Source: JAEUIV01 sp033763795
Lineage (GTDB): Bacteria; Planctomycetota; Phycisphaerae; Phycisphaerales; UBA1924
Length of the DNA: 64,000 bases
NCBI GenBank assembly: GCA_033763795.1
Contig: JANRJV010000013.1
Coordinates: 1 to 64,000 of the forward strand
Direction: 5' to 3'
Positions 54,855-63,971 of the stretch are shown here, piece by piece. A model generated the notes under the pieces. The model was not told the DNA's origin. It was given only the letters and a program-made list of their open reading frames with translations, and did not search any database. The number at the start of each line of letters is the position of its first letter. The first letter of the stretch is position 1. A program made the position numbers and the translations under genes.

Positions 54855-55424
54855 ATGTCAACGGGCCAATCCCAGGTCATCCAGAAGATCCGCCGCGCCG
54901 CCGACGTCATCCGATCCCTCGAGCGGCAGGCCCCCGCAATCGCCCAGGAAGCGCAGCGTCTCCGCGAAGCCCTCCTCGCCGGACGCCGTGTCCTCACCTG
55001 CGGCAACGGCGGCTCCGCCGCCGAAGCACTCCACCTCGCCGAAGAACTCATCGGCAAGTACCGCGCCAACCGACGACCGTTCCCCGCCGTCTGCCTCAAC
55101 GCCGATCCCACCGCCATCACCTGCATCGCCAACGACTACGGCTACAACTCCATCTTCTCCCGACAGGTCGAGGCTCTCGCCGCACCGGGCGACATACTCG
55201 TCGCATTCTCGACCAGCGGCAACAGCCAGAACATCACCACCGCCCTCCACACCGCCCGCGCCCGCGGCGCACGCACCGTCGGACTCCTCGGCAAGTCGGG
55301 CGGCGCCGCTGCACCCCTCTGCGACGCCGCCATCATCGTCGACGCCCAGGAAACCGAGCACATCCAGGAAGCACACCAGGTCATACTCCACCTCTTCCTC
55401 GAAGCCGTGGAGACCCCTGAGTGA
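54855..55424 (+). CDS. gmhA: Phosphoheptose isomerase-type SIS protein
   Basis: The 189-residue protein is a GmhA-like SIS isomerase, which turns sedoheptulose-7-phosphate into D-glycero-heptose-7-phosphate for lipopolysaccharide or S-layer glycans. CGNGGSAAEALHLAEELIGKY and AFSTSGNSQNITTAL are the sugar-phosphate binding motifs, and TEHIQEAHQVILH carries the metal/catalytic residues. The start ATG at 54855 replaces an earlier one without conserved sequence. The stop overlaps the aat start (GTGA). Confidence 0.9.
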   Translation: MSTGQSQVIQKIRRAADVIRSLERQAPAIAQEAQRLREALLAGRRVLTCGNGGSAAEALHLAEELIGKYRANRRPFPAVCLNADPTAITCIANDYGYNSIFSRQVEALAAPGDILVAFSTSGNSQNITTALHTARARGARTVGLLGKSGGAAAPLCDAAIIVDAQETEHIQEAHQVILHLFLEAVETPE

Positions 55425-56146
55425 GCGCGCGCCGCGGACTCAGCGAACACGAGATCATCCAGGCGCTCCTCGACGCCTACCGCCGCGGCTACTTCCCCAT
55501 GGCAGAGCAGATCTTCCACGGCCCGGGAGGTTCACGCATCCATTGGTTCAGCCCCGACCCTAGGGGCATCGTCCCCCTCTCCGCGGACGAAGGCTTCCAC
55601 GTCCCCCGCCGGCTCGAATCAAGGCTCCGCGCCAGCCCCTTCACGCTCAGGCTCAACACCGCCTTCGAAGCCGTGATGCGCGGCTGCGCGCGACGCCGCG
55701 CCAAGGACGACCCCGGAGACCTCCACGACCACACCTGGATCGACGAGACCATCGTCACCTGGTACCTCCTCCTCCACCGCGCAGGACACGCCCACTCCCT
55801 CGAAGCATGGGCCAACGACGACGCCGGCCGACCCGCACTCGTCGGCGGGATCTACGGCGTCGCAATCGGGGCCGCCTTCTTCGGCGAGTCCATGTTCCAC
55901 GCCCCCCGCCCGAGGCTCCCCACAGGCGCCCGCCACCCGCTCGACGGCACCGACGCCAGCAAAATCTGCCTCGTCACCCTCGTCCGCGCCCTCCACGACG
56001 CCGGCTTCGTCCTCTTCGACACCCAGATGCTCACTGCGCACGTCCGCCGCTTCGGCGGCCTCGAAATCCCCCGACGCGACTACCTCCGCCGCCTCGACGC
56101 CGCCCTCGCCATCCCCGACCGCTGGCCCAGCCTCCGCATCACCTGA
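55421..56146 (+). CDS. aat: Leucyl/phenylalanyl-tRNA-protein transferase
   Basis: The 241-residue enzyme adds Leu or Phe to the N-termini of proteins to mark them for ClpS/ClpAP. It has YRRGYFPMAEQ, IHWFSPDPRGIVPL, TWIDETIVTWYLLLHRAGHAHSLEAW, GGIYGVAIGAAFFGESMF and KICLVTLVRAL. The GTG start overlaps the gmhA stop by GTGA. Confidence 0.95.
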   Translation: MSARRGLSEHEIIQALLDAYRRGYFPMAEQIFHGPGGSRIHWFSPDPRGIVPLSADEGFHVPRRLESRLRASPFTLRLNTAFEAVMRGCARRRAKDDPGDLHDHTWIDETIVTWYLLLHRAGHAHSLEAWANDDAGRPALVGGIYGVAIGAAFFGESMFHAPRPRLPTGARHPLDGTDASKICLVTLVRALHDAGFVLFDTQMLTAHVRRFGGLEIPRRDYLRRLDAALAIPDRWPSLRIT

Positions 56147-56215
56147 CCGCCCCCGCCCGATCGCTACCATCCCCGCCCCTTCTCACCACCAGATAACCAC
56201 CGGATCAATACCGCC

Positions 56216-57331
56216 ATGGAAGCCGGAATCGTCGGCCTGCCCAACGTCGGCAAGTCCACACTCTTCAACGCACTCACCAGCGCCGGCGCCCTCGCCGCAA
56301 ACTATCCCTTCGCCACCATCGAGCCCAACGTCGGCATCGTCCCCATCCCAGACGACCGCCTCACCACCATCCTCAGGTTCATCCAGTCCCAGAAGGTCGT
56401 GAGCGCCTCCCTCAAGCTCGTCGACATCGCCGGAATCGTCGCCGGCGCCTCCCAGGGCGAAGGCCTCGGCAACAAGTTCCTCTCGCACATCCGCGAAGTC
56501 GACGCCATCTGCCACGTCGTCCGCTGTTTCGAGAAGGCCCCGGGCGGCGAGGAGATCACCCACGTCGCCGGCTCCGTCGACCCGATCCGCGACATCGAGA
56601 CCATCGAGACCGAGCTCATCCTCGCCGACCTCCAGACCGTCGAGAGCGCCCTCCCCAAGGCCGAGCGCGCCGCTAAGAGCCGCGAGCCCGAAGCCGTCGC
56701 CCGACTCGCCGTGCTCTCCAAGCTCATGCCCGTCCTCTCAGAGGGCAAGCCCGCACGCGTCCTCCTCGAGTCGCACCAGCTCGACGCACCCGAAGAACGC
56801 CGCGAGTTCAGGGCCCTCGGCATCCTCAGCGCCAAGAAAGTCCTCTACATCGCCAACGTCGACGACGACGACGTCCTGGGCCAGGGCGCCCACGCCTCCC
56901 GAGTCCGCCAGCGCGCCGCACAGGAAGGCATGCAGGTCGTCCCCGTCTGCGCCCGCATCGAGAGCGAGCTCGCCGACCTCTCGCCCCAGGACAAGCTCGA
57001 GATGCTCGAGTCGCTCGGCATGAAGGAGCCCGCCCTCCACTCCGTCGCCCGGGCCGCCTACACCCTGCTCGGCCTCCAGTCCTTCTACACCGCCGGCCCC
57101 AAGGAAGTCCGCGCCTGGCCCATCCCCGTCGGGTTCACCGCCCCGCAGGCCGCCGGCACCATCCACACCGACTTCGAGAAAGGCTTCATCCGCGCCGAGA
57201 TCTACAGCGTCCCGGACCTCGTCGAGCTCGGCAGCGAGAAAGCCATCAAGGAAAAAGGCCGCCTCCGCGTCGAAGGCAAGAGCTACGTCATGCAGGACCA
57301 GGACGTCTGCCACTTCCTCTTCAACGTCTGA
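56216..57331 (+). CDS. ychF: Ribosome-binding ATPase YchF
   Basis: The 371-residue P-loop protein has GLPNVGKST (7-15), ANYPFATIEPNVGIV, the G3 box VDIAGIVAGASQGEGLGNKFL and the G4-like ANVDDDD that favours ATP over GTP, plus the C-terminal TGS-type region (PVGFTAPQAAGTIHTDFEKGFIRAEI). YchF binds ribosomes and tunes translation under stress. Length typical. It is a single gene after aat, convergent with asnS. Confidence 0.96.
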   Translation: MEAGIVGLPNVGKSTLFNALTSAGALAANYPFATIEPNVGIVPIPDDRLTTILRFIQSQKVVSASLKLVDIAGIVAGASQGEGLGNKFLSHIREVDAICHVVRCFEKAPGGEEITHVAGSVDPIRDIETIETELILADLQTVESALPKAERAAKSREPEAVARLAVLSKLMPVLSEGKPARVLLESHQLDAPEERREFRALGILSAKKVLYIANVDDDDVLGQGAHASRVRQRAAQEGMQVVPVCARIESELADLSPQDKLEMLESLGMKEPALHSVARAAYTLLGLQSFYTAGPKEVRAWPIPVGFTAPQAAGTIHTDFEKGFIRAEIYSVPDLVELGSEKAIKEKGRLRVEGKSYVMQDQDVCHFLFNV

Positions 57332-57367
57332 GCCCCCGCGCCTCCGCCCCCGCCGACGACCGCGCGC

Positions 57368-58771
57368 TCAGAACTTCGCATTCCCAGGCGTCCGCGGGAA
57401 CGGGATCACGTCGCGGATGTTCTGCATCCCCGTGCACGCCAGGATCAGACGCTCGAACCCCAGCCCGAACCCCGCGTGCGGCACGGTCCCGTACTTCCGC
57501 AGATCGCGGTACCACCAGTACGCCGCCTTCTCCAGCTTCATCTCCTCCAGACGCGCATCCAGCACGTCCAGGCGCTCCTCGCGCTGGCTCCCGCCGATGA
57601 TCTCCCCGATCCCCGGCGCCAGCACGTCCATCGCCGCCACCGTCCGGCCGTCCGCGTTCATCCGCATGTAGAACGCCTTGATCTCCTTCGGATAGTCACG
57701 CACGATCACCGGCCTCTTGAAAACCTCCTCCGTGATGTACCGCTCGTGCTCCGCCTGAAGGTTCAGCCCCCATTTCACCGGATACTCGAACTTCTTCCCC
57801 CCGGCCACCGCCTTCTCCAGCAGGCTCACGGCTTCCGTATACGTGATCCGCTCGAAAGGGCTCTCGATCACCTTCGTCAGCGTCGCGATCACCGACTTGT
57901 CGATGTGCTCGTTGAAGAACGCCATGTCGTCGGCCCGCTCCTCCAGCACCGTCCGGAACAGGTGCTTGATGAACGATTCCGCCAGGTCCATGTTGGAGAA
58001 AATGTCCGCGAACGCCACCTCGGGCTCGATCATCCAGAACTCGGCAAGGTGCCGCGTCGTGTTGCTGTTCTCCGCCCGGAACGTCGGCCCGAACGTGTAC
58101 ACACGCGACAGCGCGCAGCAGTACGTCTCCACGTTCAGCTGGCCCGACACCGTCAGGTACGCCTCTTTCCCGAAAAAGTCCCTCTCCCAGTCGACCTTCC
58201 CCTCGGGAGTCCGCGCCGGGTTCAGCGCATCCAGCGTCGAAACCCGGAACATCTCCCCCGCCCCCTCGCAGTCGCTCGCCGTCAAGATGGGCGTGTGCAC
58301 CCAGAAGAACCCGCGCTCGTGAAAGAACCGGTGCACCGCCATCGCCAGCGCGTGTCGCACCCGCGCCACCGCCCCGAACGTGTTCGTCCGCACACGCAGG
58401 TGCGCATAGTCCCGCAGATACTCGAACGTGTGCCGCTTCGCCGACACCGGGTACGTGTCCGGATCCTCAACCATCCCCAGAACCCGCAGCTCCCGCACCG
58501 CAACCTCGACCGTCTGCCCCTTCCCCTGGCTGGGAACGAGCTCCCCCTCCGCCTCGACCGAGCAGCCCGTCGTCAGGTGCAGCACCTCGCTCTGGTAGTT
58601 CCCCAGCGTCCCCGGAACGACAAGCTGCAGCGTGTCGAAGCATGACCCGTCGCTCAGCGCCACGAACGACAGACCCGCCTTCGAGTCGCGCCGCGTGCGC
58701 ACCCATCCCTTCACCACCACGCTCGTCCCCGCCGAGCCCTTCAGCGCCTCCGCCACCGTCAACTGACCCAT
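57368..58771 (-). CDS. asnS: Asparagine-tRNA ligase
   Basis: The 467-residue class II synthetase has an N-terminal OB-fold (VVVKGWVRTRRDSKAGLSFVALSDGSC) and the catalytic domain with DCEGAGEMF, YLTVSGQLNVETYCCALSRVYTFGPTFRAENSNTTRHLAEFWMIEPE and FGLGFERLI (motif 3 Arg). The family members that charge Asn and Asp are similar, but the SGQLNVE and CEGAGE motifs fit AsnS. Its presence allows direct Asn-tRNA charging. Start at ATG with GGAAG upstream. Confidence 0.94.
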   Translation of the reverse strand: MGQLTVAEALKGSAGTSVVVKGWVRTRRDSKAGLSFVALSDGSCFDTLQLVVPGTLGNYQSEVLHLTTGCSVEAEGELVPSQGKGQTVEVAVRELRVLGMVEDPDTYPVSAKRHTFEYLRDYAHLRVRTNTFGAVARVRHALAMAVHRFFHERGFFWVHTPILTASDCEGAGEMFRVSTLDALNPARTPEGKVDWERDFFGKEAYLTVSGQLNVETYCCALSRVYTFGPTFRAENSNTTRHLAEFWMIEPEVAFADIFSNMDLAESFIKHLFRTVLEERADDMAFFNEHIDKSVIATLTKVIESPFERITYTEAVSLLEKAVAGGKKFEYPVKWGLNLQAEHERYITEEVFKRPVIVRDYPKEIKAFYMRMNADGRTVAAMDVLAPGIGEIIGGSQREERLDVLDARLEEMKLEKAAYWWYRDLRKYGTVPHAGFGLGFERLILACTGMQNIRDVIPFPRTPGNAKF

Positions 58772-58890
58772 GCCGCGCTCACTTCCATCGATCGTGCCCT
58801 CTGGACCGCCGCCGCGCTCCCTGCGCGGGGCAGACGCGGGCCATCGCGACCCAGACTAGCCCCAATCCCGCCCCGACGCCGCTCGACCCA

Positions 58891-60102
58891 TCAACCCAGC
58901 AAGGGCTTCTCACGACGCCGAACCCCCGCGAACACCTCCGCGAACCGCGCCACCTGCACGTGACGCTGGTAATGCCGCCCCGCCGTCGCCGCGCGCCAGC
59001 ACGCCCCGGCGTGCTCCTCCGCGTCGTCCCACAGCAGCTCGATCAGCTCCACCCACTCCCGCGCCTCCGCTGACGTGATGGGCTTCCGCGTCCCCGGGGT
59101 CAGCCGCTCCGGCAGCGGCAGTACGTACGCCCCGCCCAGCGCGTTCTCGTGCATCCCGCCCCGGTCAGACAGCAGCGCCGGCACACCGTTCATCACCGCC
59201 TCCGCCGACACCCGACCGCCCGGCTCCTTCCACACGCTGGGCACGAGCATCACCCGCGTCACCGCGTAGATATCCGCCGGCCGCGCCACCCCCTCGGAAA
59301 ACACCACCCGCTCGTGCCGCCGAAGATCAAACCCCCCCGCAAGCCCCGCGGAAACAAGATCCGTCGCCGTACGCCTCCCGTTGATCACCAGAAATGGAAT
59401 GTCGCCACGCTTCGCGCACACGTCCTCCACGATCCGCGCCGCCGCCATCACCCCCTTGGGCCGAGACGGGTTCACGAACGTCACGAACACCGGCCGGCGC
59501 TCCTTCGCGATCACGTCCTCCGGATTCATGGGCATCAGCATCGGCAGCGATTCCAGCCCCAGCCGCGTCCGGTACTGCTCGGTCACATACCGGCTGGGCG
59601 AGATCACCAGGTCGACATCATCGAACGCCCGCTCGTGGAAGTACCCCCAGTTGTGCAGCGTGAAAACGCAGCACGCCCCCGTCGACCGCGCCCGCGCCCG
59701 CCGCCGCCGCTCACCCGCCAGCCCCCCGTACCCCGCCACGACGTCCGGCCGCTCCTCCGCCAGCAGCTCCTCCAGCAGCGCATCGCACGCGCCGTCCATC
59801 TCCTCCATCCAGCTCGCCGGATCGTGCGCCCCGACGTCCAGCAGCGTGTACTCCACCCCACGCTGCGCGAACCGGTGCACCGCCCGCCCCGAAGTCTCGC
59901 CCGTACGCACCGACACGCCCTCGCGCGCCAGCACCTCCAGCCCCAGCCCGCGCGCCGCCTGTTCCGTCGCCGTCGTCCCCAGCACCCGCACCCGGAAACC
60001 CGCCTCCGCCAGGAACTCCCCCAGCGTCCGGTCAGAGCGCGGCGCCCCGCTCGCCGGATCATGCGGCAACTGGCTCGTCATGAACAGCACCGATCGCGAC
60101 AT
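58891..60102 (-). CDS. Glycosyltransferase (GT-B type), copy 1
   Basis: The 403-residue protein has a GT4-like fold: an N-terminal SQLPHDPASGAPRSDRTLGEFL, a middle HNWGYFHERAFDDVDLVISPSRY, and the C-terminal nucleotide-sugar half with TFVNPSRPKGVMAAARI, LVPSVWKEPGGRVSAEAVMNGVP (the E-x7-E region) and SDRGGMHENA. It is a paralogue of the next gene. It would add a sugar in envelope glycan or polysaccharide synthesis; donor and acceptor unknown. Start is ATG 60102 rather than 60117, with AGGG in front. Confidence 0.85.
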   Translation of the reverse strand: MSRSVLFMTSQLPHDPASGAPRSDRTLGEFLAEAGFRVRVLGTTATEQAARGLGLEVLAREGVSVRTGETSGRAVHRFAQRGVEYTLLDVGAHDPASWMEEMDGACDALLEELLAEERPDVVAGYGGLAGERRRRARARSTGACCVFTLHNWGYFHERAFDDVDLVISPSRYVTEQYRTRLGLESLPMLMPMNPEDVIAKERRPVFVTFVNPSRPKGVMAAARIVEDVCAKRGDIPFLVINGRRTATDLVSAGLAGGFDLRRHERVVFSEGVARPADIYAVTRVMLVPSVWKEPGGRVSAEAVMNGVPALLSDRGGMHENALGGAYVLPLPERLTPGTRKPITSAEAREWVELIELLWDDAEEHAGACWRAATAGRHYQRHVQVARFAEVFAGVRRREKPLLG

Positions 60103-60131
60103 CCCTGCCCTCAACAACTCCCCTCAGACCG

Positions 60132-61349
60132 TCAGCGGTCCCGCCGCCGCACACTCCGAAAATACTCGTAATACCGCGGCGCCAGCGCCCCCGGCATGAA
60201 CGCCTCGCCCGCACGCCGTGCCCGAGCGCTCGCCTCCGCGTACAGCACCGGATCGTCCCACAGCCTCTGCACCATCTCCACCCAGGGCCGCGCCCCCTCG
60301 CTCGTGCAGGGAGTCTCCGTCTTCACCTCAAGCCCCGCCGGCAGCCCGATCACGAACCCCGCGTCCCCGCAAACCTCCGACACCCCGCCGCGATCCGAAA
60401 CAATCGCCGGCACCCCGTTCATCATCGCCTCCGCCACCACTCTGCCCGCCGGCTCCTCCCACACGCTCGGGAACAGCAGCACCCGCGTCGCCGCGTAAAT
60501 GTGCCGAGGCTTCGCCACACCGGGCGACACCATGATCGACCTGTGCCGCCGCAGATCAAACCCGCCCGCCAGCCCCGCACGCACCAGCGATCCCCCCAGC
60601 CCCCGCGACTCCACGACCATCAGCGGAATGTCGGGCCTCGCGCTCCCCAGGTCCTCCGCCATCCGCGCCAGCAGCATCACCCCCTTCTCCCGCGTCGGGT
60701 TGATCATCGTCAGGAACAGCGGCGTCCGCTCCGGCGCCACCACGTCCTCGGGCTCGATCGGCACCGGAAGCGCCGACCCCCGATACCCGATCCGCTCCTC
60801 GTAGCACCGCACCAGAAAATCGCTGCACATCAGCGCATCATCAACGTGCGCAAACGCCCGGATGTCGTAGTACCCGTGCTGACGCACCCCGAGCACCACC
60901 GCCGCCCCGCGCTCCCGGCACAGCTTGTGCCTCTCCCGCTCCGAAGCGATTGCACCCATCGTCAGCACCACGTCGGGCTCCAGCCGGTCCAGCATCACCC
61001 GCAGCAGCTTCCCGTACTGCTCCCCGTGCTCCGCGTTCCACGTGTGCAGACCGTGCGACCCTGTGTCCAGCACGGCGTACTCGATCCCCCGCTGAGTGAA
61101 CCGCAGCACCGGACGCTCACCCGCGCCCCGCGGCCTCTCCTCGTAAACCCCGCACCCCTCCTCGCGAAGCACCGCACGGGCATCCAGACCCGCCGCGTGA
61201 TCGCTCGCCGTCGTCCCCAGACACGCAACCCTGAACTCGCCCCCCGGCGCCGCCGCCAGCCACTCGCACATCGTCCGCAGCGAACGCACCGCGCCCCCGG
61301 CCGTGTCCTGCGGCAACTGGCTCAACATCAGAAGAACCGAACGTGCCAT
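60132..61349 (-). CDS. Glycosyltransferase (GT-B type), copy 2
   Basis: The 405-residue protein is a paralogue of the gene 30 bp downstream, with the same start SQLPQDTAGGAVRSLRTMCEWL, NPTREKGVMLLARMAED, LFPSVWEEPAGRVVAEAMMNGVP and SDRGGVSEV. The two are in the same order and spacing, so they come from a tandem duplication. GGAG precedes the ATG. They differ enough that they may have different acceptors. Confidence 0.85.
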   Translation of the reverse strand: MARSVLLMLSQLPQDTAGGAVRSLRTMCEWLAAAPGGEFRVACLGTTASDHAAGLDARAVLREEGCGVYEERPRGAGERPVLRFTQRGIEYAVLDTGSHGLHTWNAEHGEQYGKLLRVMLDRLEPDVVLTMGAIASERERHKLCRERGAAVVLGVRQHGYYDIRAFAHVDDALMCSDFLVRCYEERIGYRGSALPVPIEPEDVVAPERTPLFLTMINPTREKGVMLLARMAEDLGSARPDIPLMVVESRGLGGSLVRAGLAGGFDLRRHRSIMVSPGVAKPRHIYAATRVLLFPSVWEEPAGRVVAEAMMNGVPAIVSDRGGVSEVCGDAGFVIGLPAGLEVKTETPCTSEGARPWVEMVQRLWDDPVLYAEASARARRAGEAFMPGALAPRYYEYFRSVRRRDR

Positions 61350-61403
61350 GCCGCGCTCCGCCCCCCGGCCCGCCCCCCGGCCCGCCCGCGGGCCAGACGC
61401 GGA

Positions 61404-62852
61404 CTAGCCCCGCGCGGGAGTCAGCAGCTCCTCCGGATTCTGCAGCAGTTCCATGATGTACGCGAGGCACCGCGCCGCCTCCGCACCGTCCACGCTCCGG
61501 TGGTCGCACGTCAGGCTCAGCGGCAGCAGCTTCGCCACATGGATCCCGCCGTTCTTCGCCACAACACCCTCGCGCACCCGACCCGCCGCCAGGATCCCCA
61601 CCTCCGGATAGTTCAGGATCGGCGTCGCAAAACGCCCCGCGTAGCTCCCCACGTTGCTGATCGTGAACGTGCTCCCCATCAGCCGGTCCCGCGGCACCGA
61701 CCGGTCACGGACCATCCGCGCCAGCTCCCCGATGTGCCGACCGATCTCCAGCACACCCATCGAGTCCGTGTTCGGAATCACCGGCACCGACAGCCCCTGG
61801 TCCGAGTCCGTCGCGATCCCCATGTGCACCACCGCGTGCCGCACGATCTCTTCCTTCTCATCATCCACGTGCGCATTCAGCGACGGGAAACGGTGCAGCG
61901 CCCGGCACGCCGCCGACACCACGAACGGCAAGTACGACAGCTTCTCCCCGCTCGCCGCTCCCAAACGCTTGCGGACTTCATCCAGCGCCGTCACATCCGC
62001 CTCGTCCATCACCGAGAAGTGAACATGCCGGTCGACCGACTGCCGCAGCCGCTGCGCGATGTTCTTCCGCACGCCCCGGATCGCGATCCGCTGCTCGCCC
62101 GCCGTGGGAACGAGCGTCACCTTGGGCCCCGCCGCCGCCGCGGGCGCCACCGGCGCCACGCTCCGCGACGCCACCACCTCCTGCGCCGGCCCGCGCGCCG
62201 TCACCGTCGTTGCCAGCGCGCCGCCCCCGCCCGACTTCGCCGCTCCGTCCTTCTTCCCGGCACCCGCACCCTGCGCCGCCGAACGCACATCCTTCTCCGT
62301 CACCCGGCCTCCCAGACCCGAGCCCGTCAGCCCATCGATGTCCACCCCCAGATCGCGCGCCAGCCGCCGCACCGCCGGCGTCGCCAGCGCGCGCCCGCCG
62401 TCAGACGACACGCCGCCCAGCGAACCCGACATCGTCCCGACGACAGTCCCCGCGTCCTCGCGCTCTTCCGCAGGCGGCGGAACATCCGCATGCGCCCCGC
62501 CCCGCCCGACCTCCATCGGAATGTTGCCCGCAGGGTTCACCCGCGGCGAATGACCCGCGCCGCCGCCGCCCCCCGACGCGCCGGCGCCAGCCCCCGCCCC
62601 CTCATACGTCCACGCAACCTGCCCAACCTTCAGAATCTCCCCAGGCGTCCCGAACAGCTCCTTGATCACACCGGACCGCGGCGAAGGAACCTCCACCAGC
62701 GCCTTGTCCGTGTTCATCTCCGCAACCGTCTGGTGCTCTTCAACATGATCGCCAGGCTTCACCTTCCAGGAGATGAGCTCGGCTTCGTGCACGCCCTCGC
62801 CAAGGTCGGGCAGAATGAACACGTTCGGGTCGGCGGACTTCTGGTGAGCCAC
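61404..62852 (-). CDS. Dihydrolipoamide acyltransferase (E2) of a 2-oxoacid dehydrogenase
   Basis: The 482-residue protein has a lipoyl domain (FILPDLGEGVHEAELISW, Lys50 in MNTDKALVEVPS), a Gly/Ala-rich linker, a peripheral subunit-binding domain (ATPAVRRLARDLGVDIDGL) and a catalytic core ending TCDHRSVDGAEAARC (active His in DHRxxDG). It transfers acyl groups from lipoamide to CoA in a pyruvate or branched-chain type complex. E1 and E3 genes are not adjacent. The start is a GTG with GAGG 8 nt upstream. It is divergent from the GNAT gene over a 99-bp spacer. Confidence 0.92.
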   Translation of the reverse strand: MAHQKSADPNVFILPDLGEGVHEAELISWKVKPGDHVEEHQTVAEMNTDKALVEVPSPRSGVIKELFGTPGEILKVGQVAWTYEGAGAGAGASGGGGGAGHSPRVNPAGNIPMEVGRGGAHADVPPPAEEREDAGTVVGTMSGSLGGVSSDGGRALATPAVRRLARDLGVDIDGLTGSGLGGRVTEKDVRSAAQGAGAGKKDGAAKSGGGGALATTVTARGPAQEVVASRSVAPVAPAAAAGPKVTLVPTAGEQRIAIRGVRKNIAQRLRQSVDRHVHFSVMDEADVTALDEVRKRLGAASGEKLSYLPFVVSAACRALHRFPSLNAHVDDEKEEIVRHAVVHMGIATDSDQGLSVPVIPNTDSMGVLEIGRHIGELARMVRDRSVPRDRLMGSTFTISNVGSYAGRFATPILNYPEVGILAAGRVREGVVAKNGGIHVAKLLPLSLTCDHRSVDGAEAARCLAYIMELLQNPEELLTPARG

Positions 62853-62951
62853 GGGGTAACCTCGATTCCAACACGCACAGCCGCGCGCCGCGGCCCGTTC
62901 CACACACAATACCGCCACCACCCGCCCCCCACGCAAACCCCCGATTTCCCC

Positions 62952-63779
62952 ATGGAACCCGCCGACTTCGCACGCCTCGCTCAACTCGAAGAGGGACGCA
63001 TCGCCAGAGGCGTCCGCCTCCTCGCCCGAGACTCCATCGATGTCGCAGGAGGAGTCGCCTGCTGCAACGAGCCCGGATGGTGGCTCAACGCAGCGTTCGC
63101 CTGCGGCCTCTCCTCCCCAGCATCCGCCCAGGACCTCGACACCATCATCGACTTCTTCCGCACCCGCTCCGTCGAGCCGCGCGTCGAGACCGCCCCCTTC
63201 GTCGAGAGACCATTCCTCGACGCACTCGCCAACCGAGGCTTCGTCATCCGCCACTTCGAAAACGTCTTCTATCGCCCGCTCGAACCCGGCGAAACCCCCG
63301 CCCCCGCGCGCACACCCCCGCCCGGCCTCACCCTCGAAATCGTCGACCCCACCGACGAACGCGCCGTCGACCAGTTCGCCCGCGTCGCAACCTCGGGCTT
63401 CCTCCCCGAAGGCGTCAGCGAGTGGCCCGAGCACATGCTCGAATCCGTCCGCACCCTCGCCCGACTCCCCCGAAACATCCCCTGCCGCGCCATGCTCGAA
63501 GGCCGCTGCGTCGCCGCCGGAAGCATCGAAATCGACGGCCCCATCGCCTCCCTCCAGGGAGTCAGCGTTCTCCCCGAGGCCCGCCGCCAGGGGGTCCAGT
63601 CCGCGCTCGTGGCCTTCAGGCTCGCCGAAGCCGCCCGCCGCGGCGCCCGCATCGCCACCATCTCCTCGCGGCCCGGCGTCGCCACCGAACGCAACGCCCA
63701 GCGCGCCGGCTTCCGCGTCGCCTACACCAAGGTCACGCTCGTCCGCCCCGAGCCCGGCATGATCCCCGCAATGGAGTAA
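62952..63779 (+). CDS. GNAT-family acetyltransferase
   Basis: The 275-residue protein has an N-terminal half without clear motifs (FACGLSSPASAQDLDTIIDFF) and a C-terminal GNAT domain: ASLQGVSVLPEARRQGVQSALV is motif A with the acetyl-CoA loop RRQGVQSA, followed by ISSRPGVATERNAQRAGF. Substrate unknown. The N-terminal half plus GNAT is a frequent arrangement in small-molecule acetyltransferases. Start at 62952 is supported by codon use; no Shine-Dalgarno is seen. Confidence 0.85.
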   Translation: MEPADFARLAQLEEGRIARGVRLLARDSIDVAGGVACCNEPGWWLNAAFACGLSSPASAQDLDTIIDFFRTRSVEPRVETAPFVERPFLDALANRGFVIRHFENVFYRPLEPGETPAPARTPPPGLTLEIVDPTDERAVDQFARVATSGFLPEGVSEWPEHMLESVRTLARLPRNIPCRAMLEGRCVAAGSIEIDGPIASLQGVSVLPEARRQGVQSALVAFRLAEAARRGARIATISSRPGVATERNAQRAGFRVAYTKVTLVRPEPGMIPAME

Positions 63780-63971
63780 CTCCCCTCCGCCGCACACTTC
63801 CCCCTCCACCGCGCGCTCTGGCGCCGCTCGCGCCAAGATCTCCCGCCCCGTCCCGGGTCCGCTTGACGCCCGCCGCCGCCGAGGCACACTCATCCGGGGT
63901 CGACAAACACGCTCGTCGTCGCCGACGTCGGCGCCGCCGATCCATCCGTCGATCCTTGGAGGGAAAGAAAC

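Noticed and set aside
61399..61412. Promoter-like GCTAGTCC on the minus strand before the glycosyltransferases
   Set aside because: The TAG is the stop codon of the E2 gene; no -35 is present.
60501..62951. Long plus-strand frame upstream of the GNAT domain
   Set aside because: The real gene begins at 62952; the earlier part is a shadow of the glycosyltransferase and E2 genes on the other strand.
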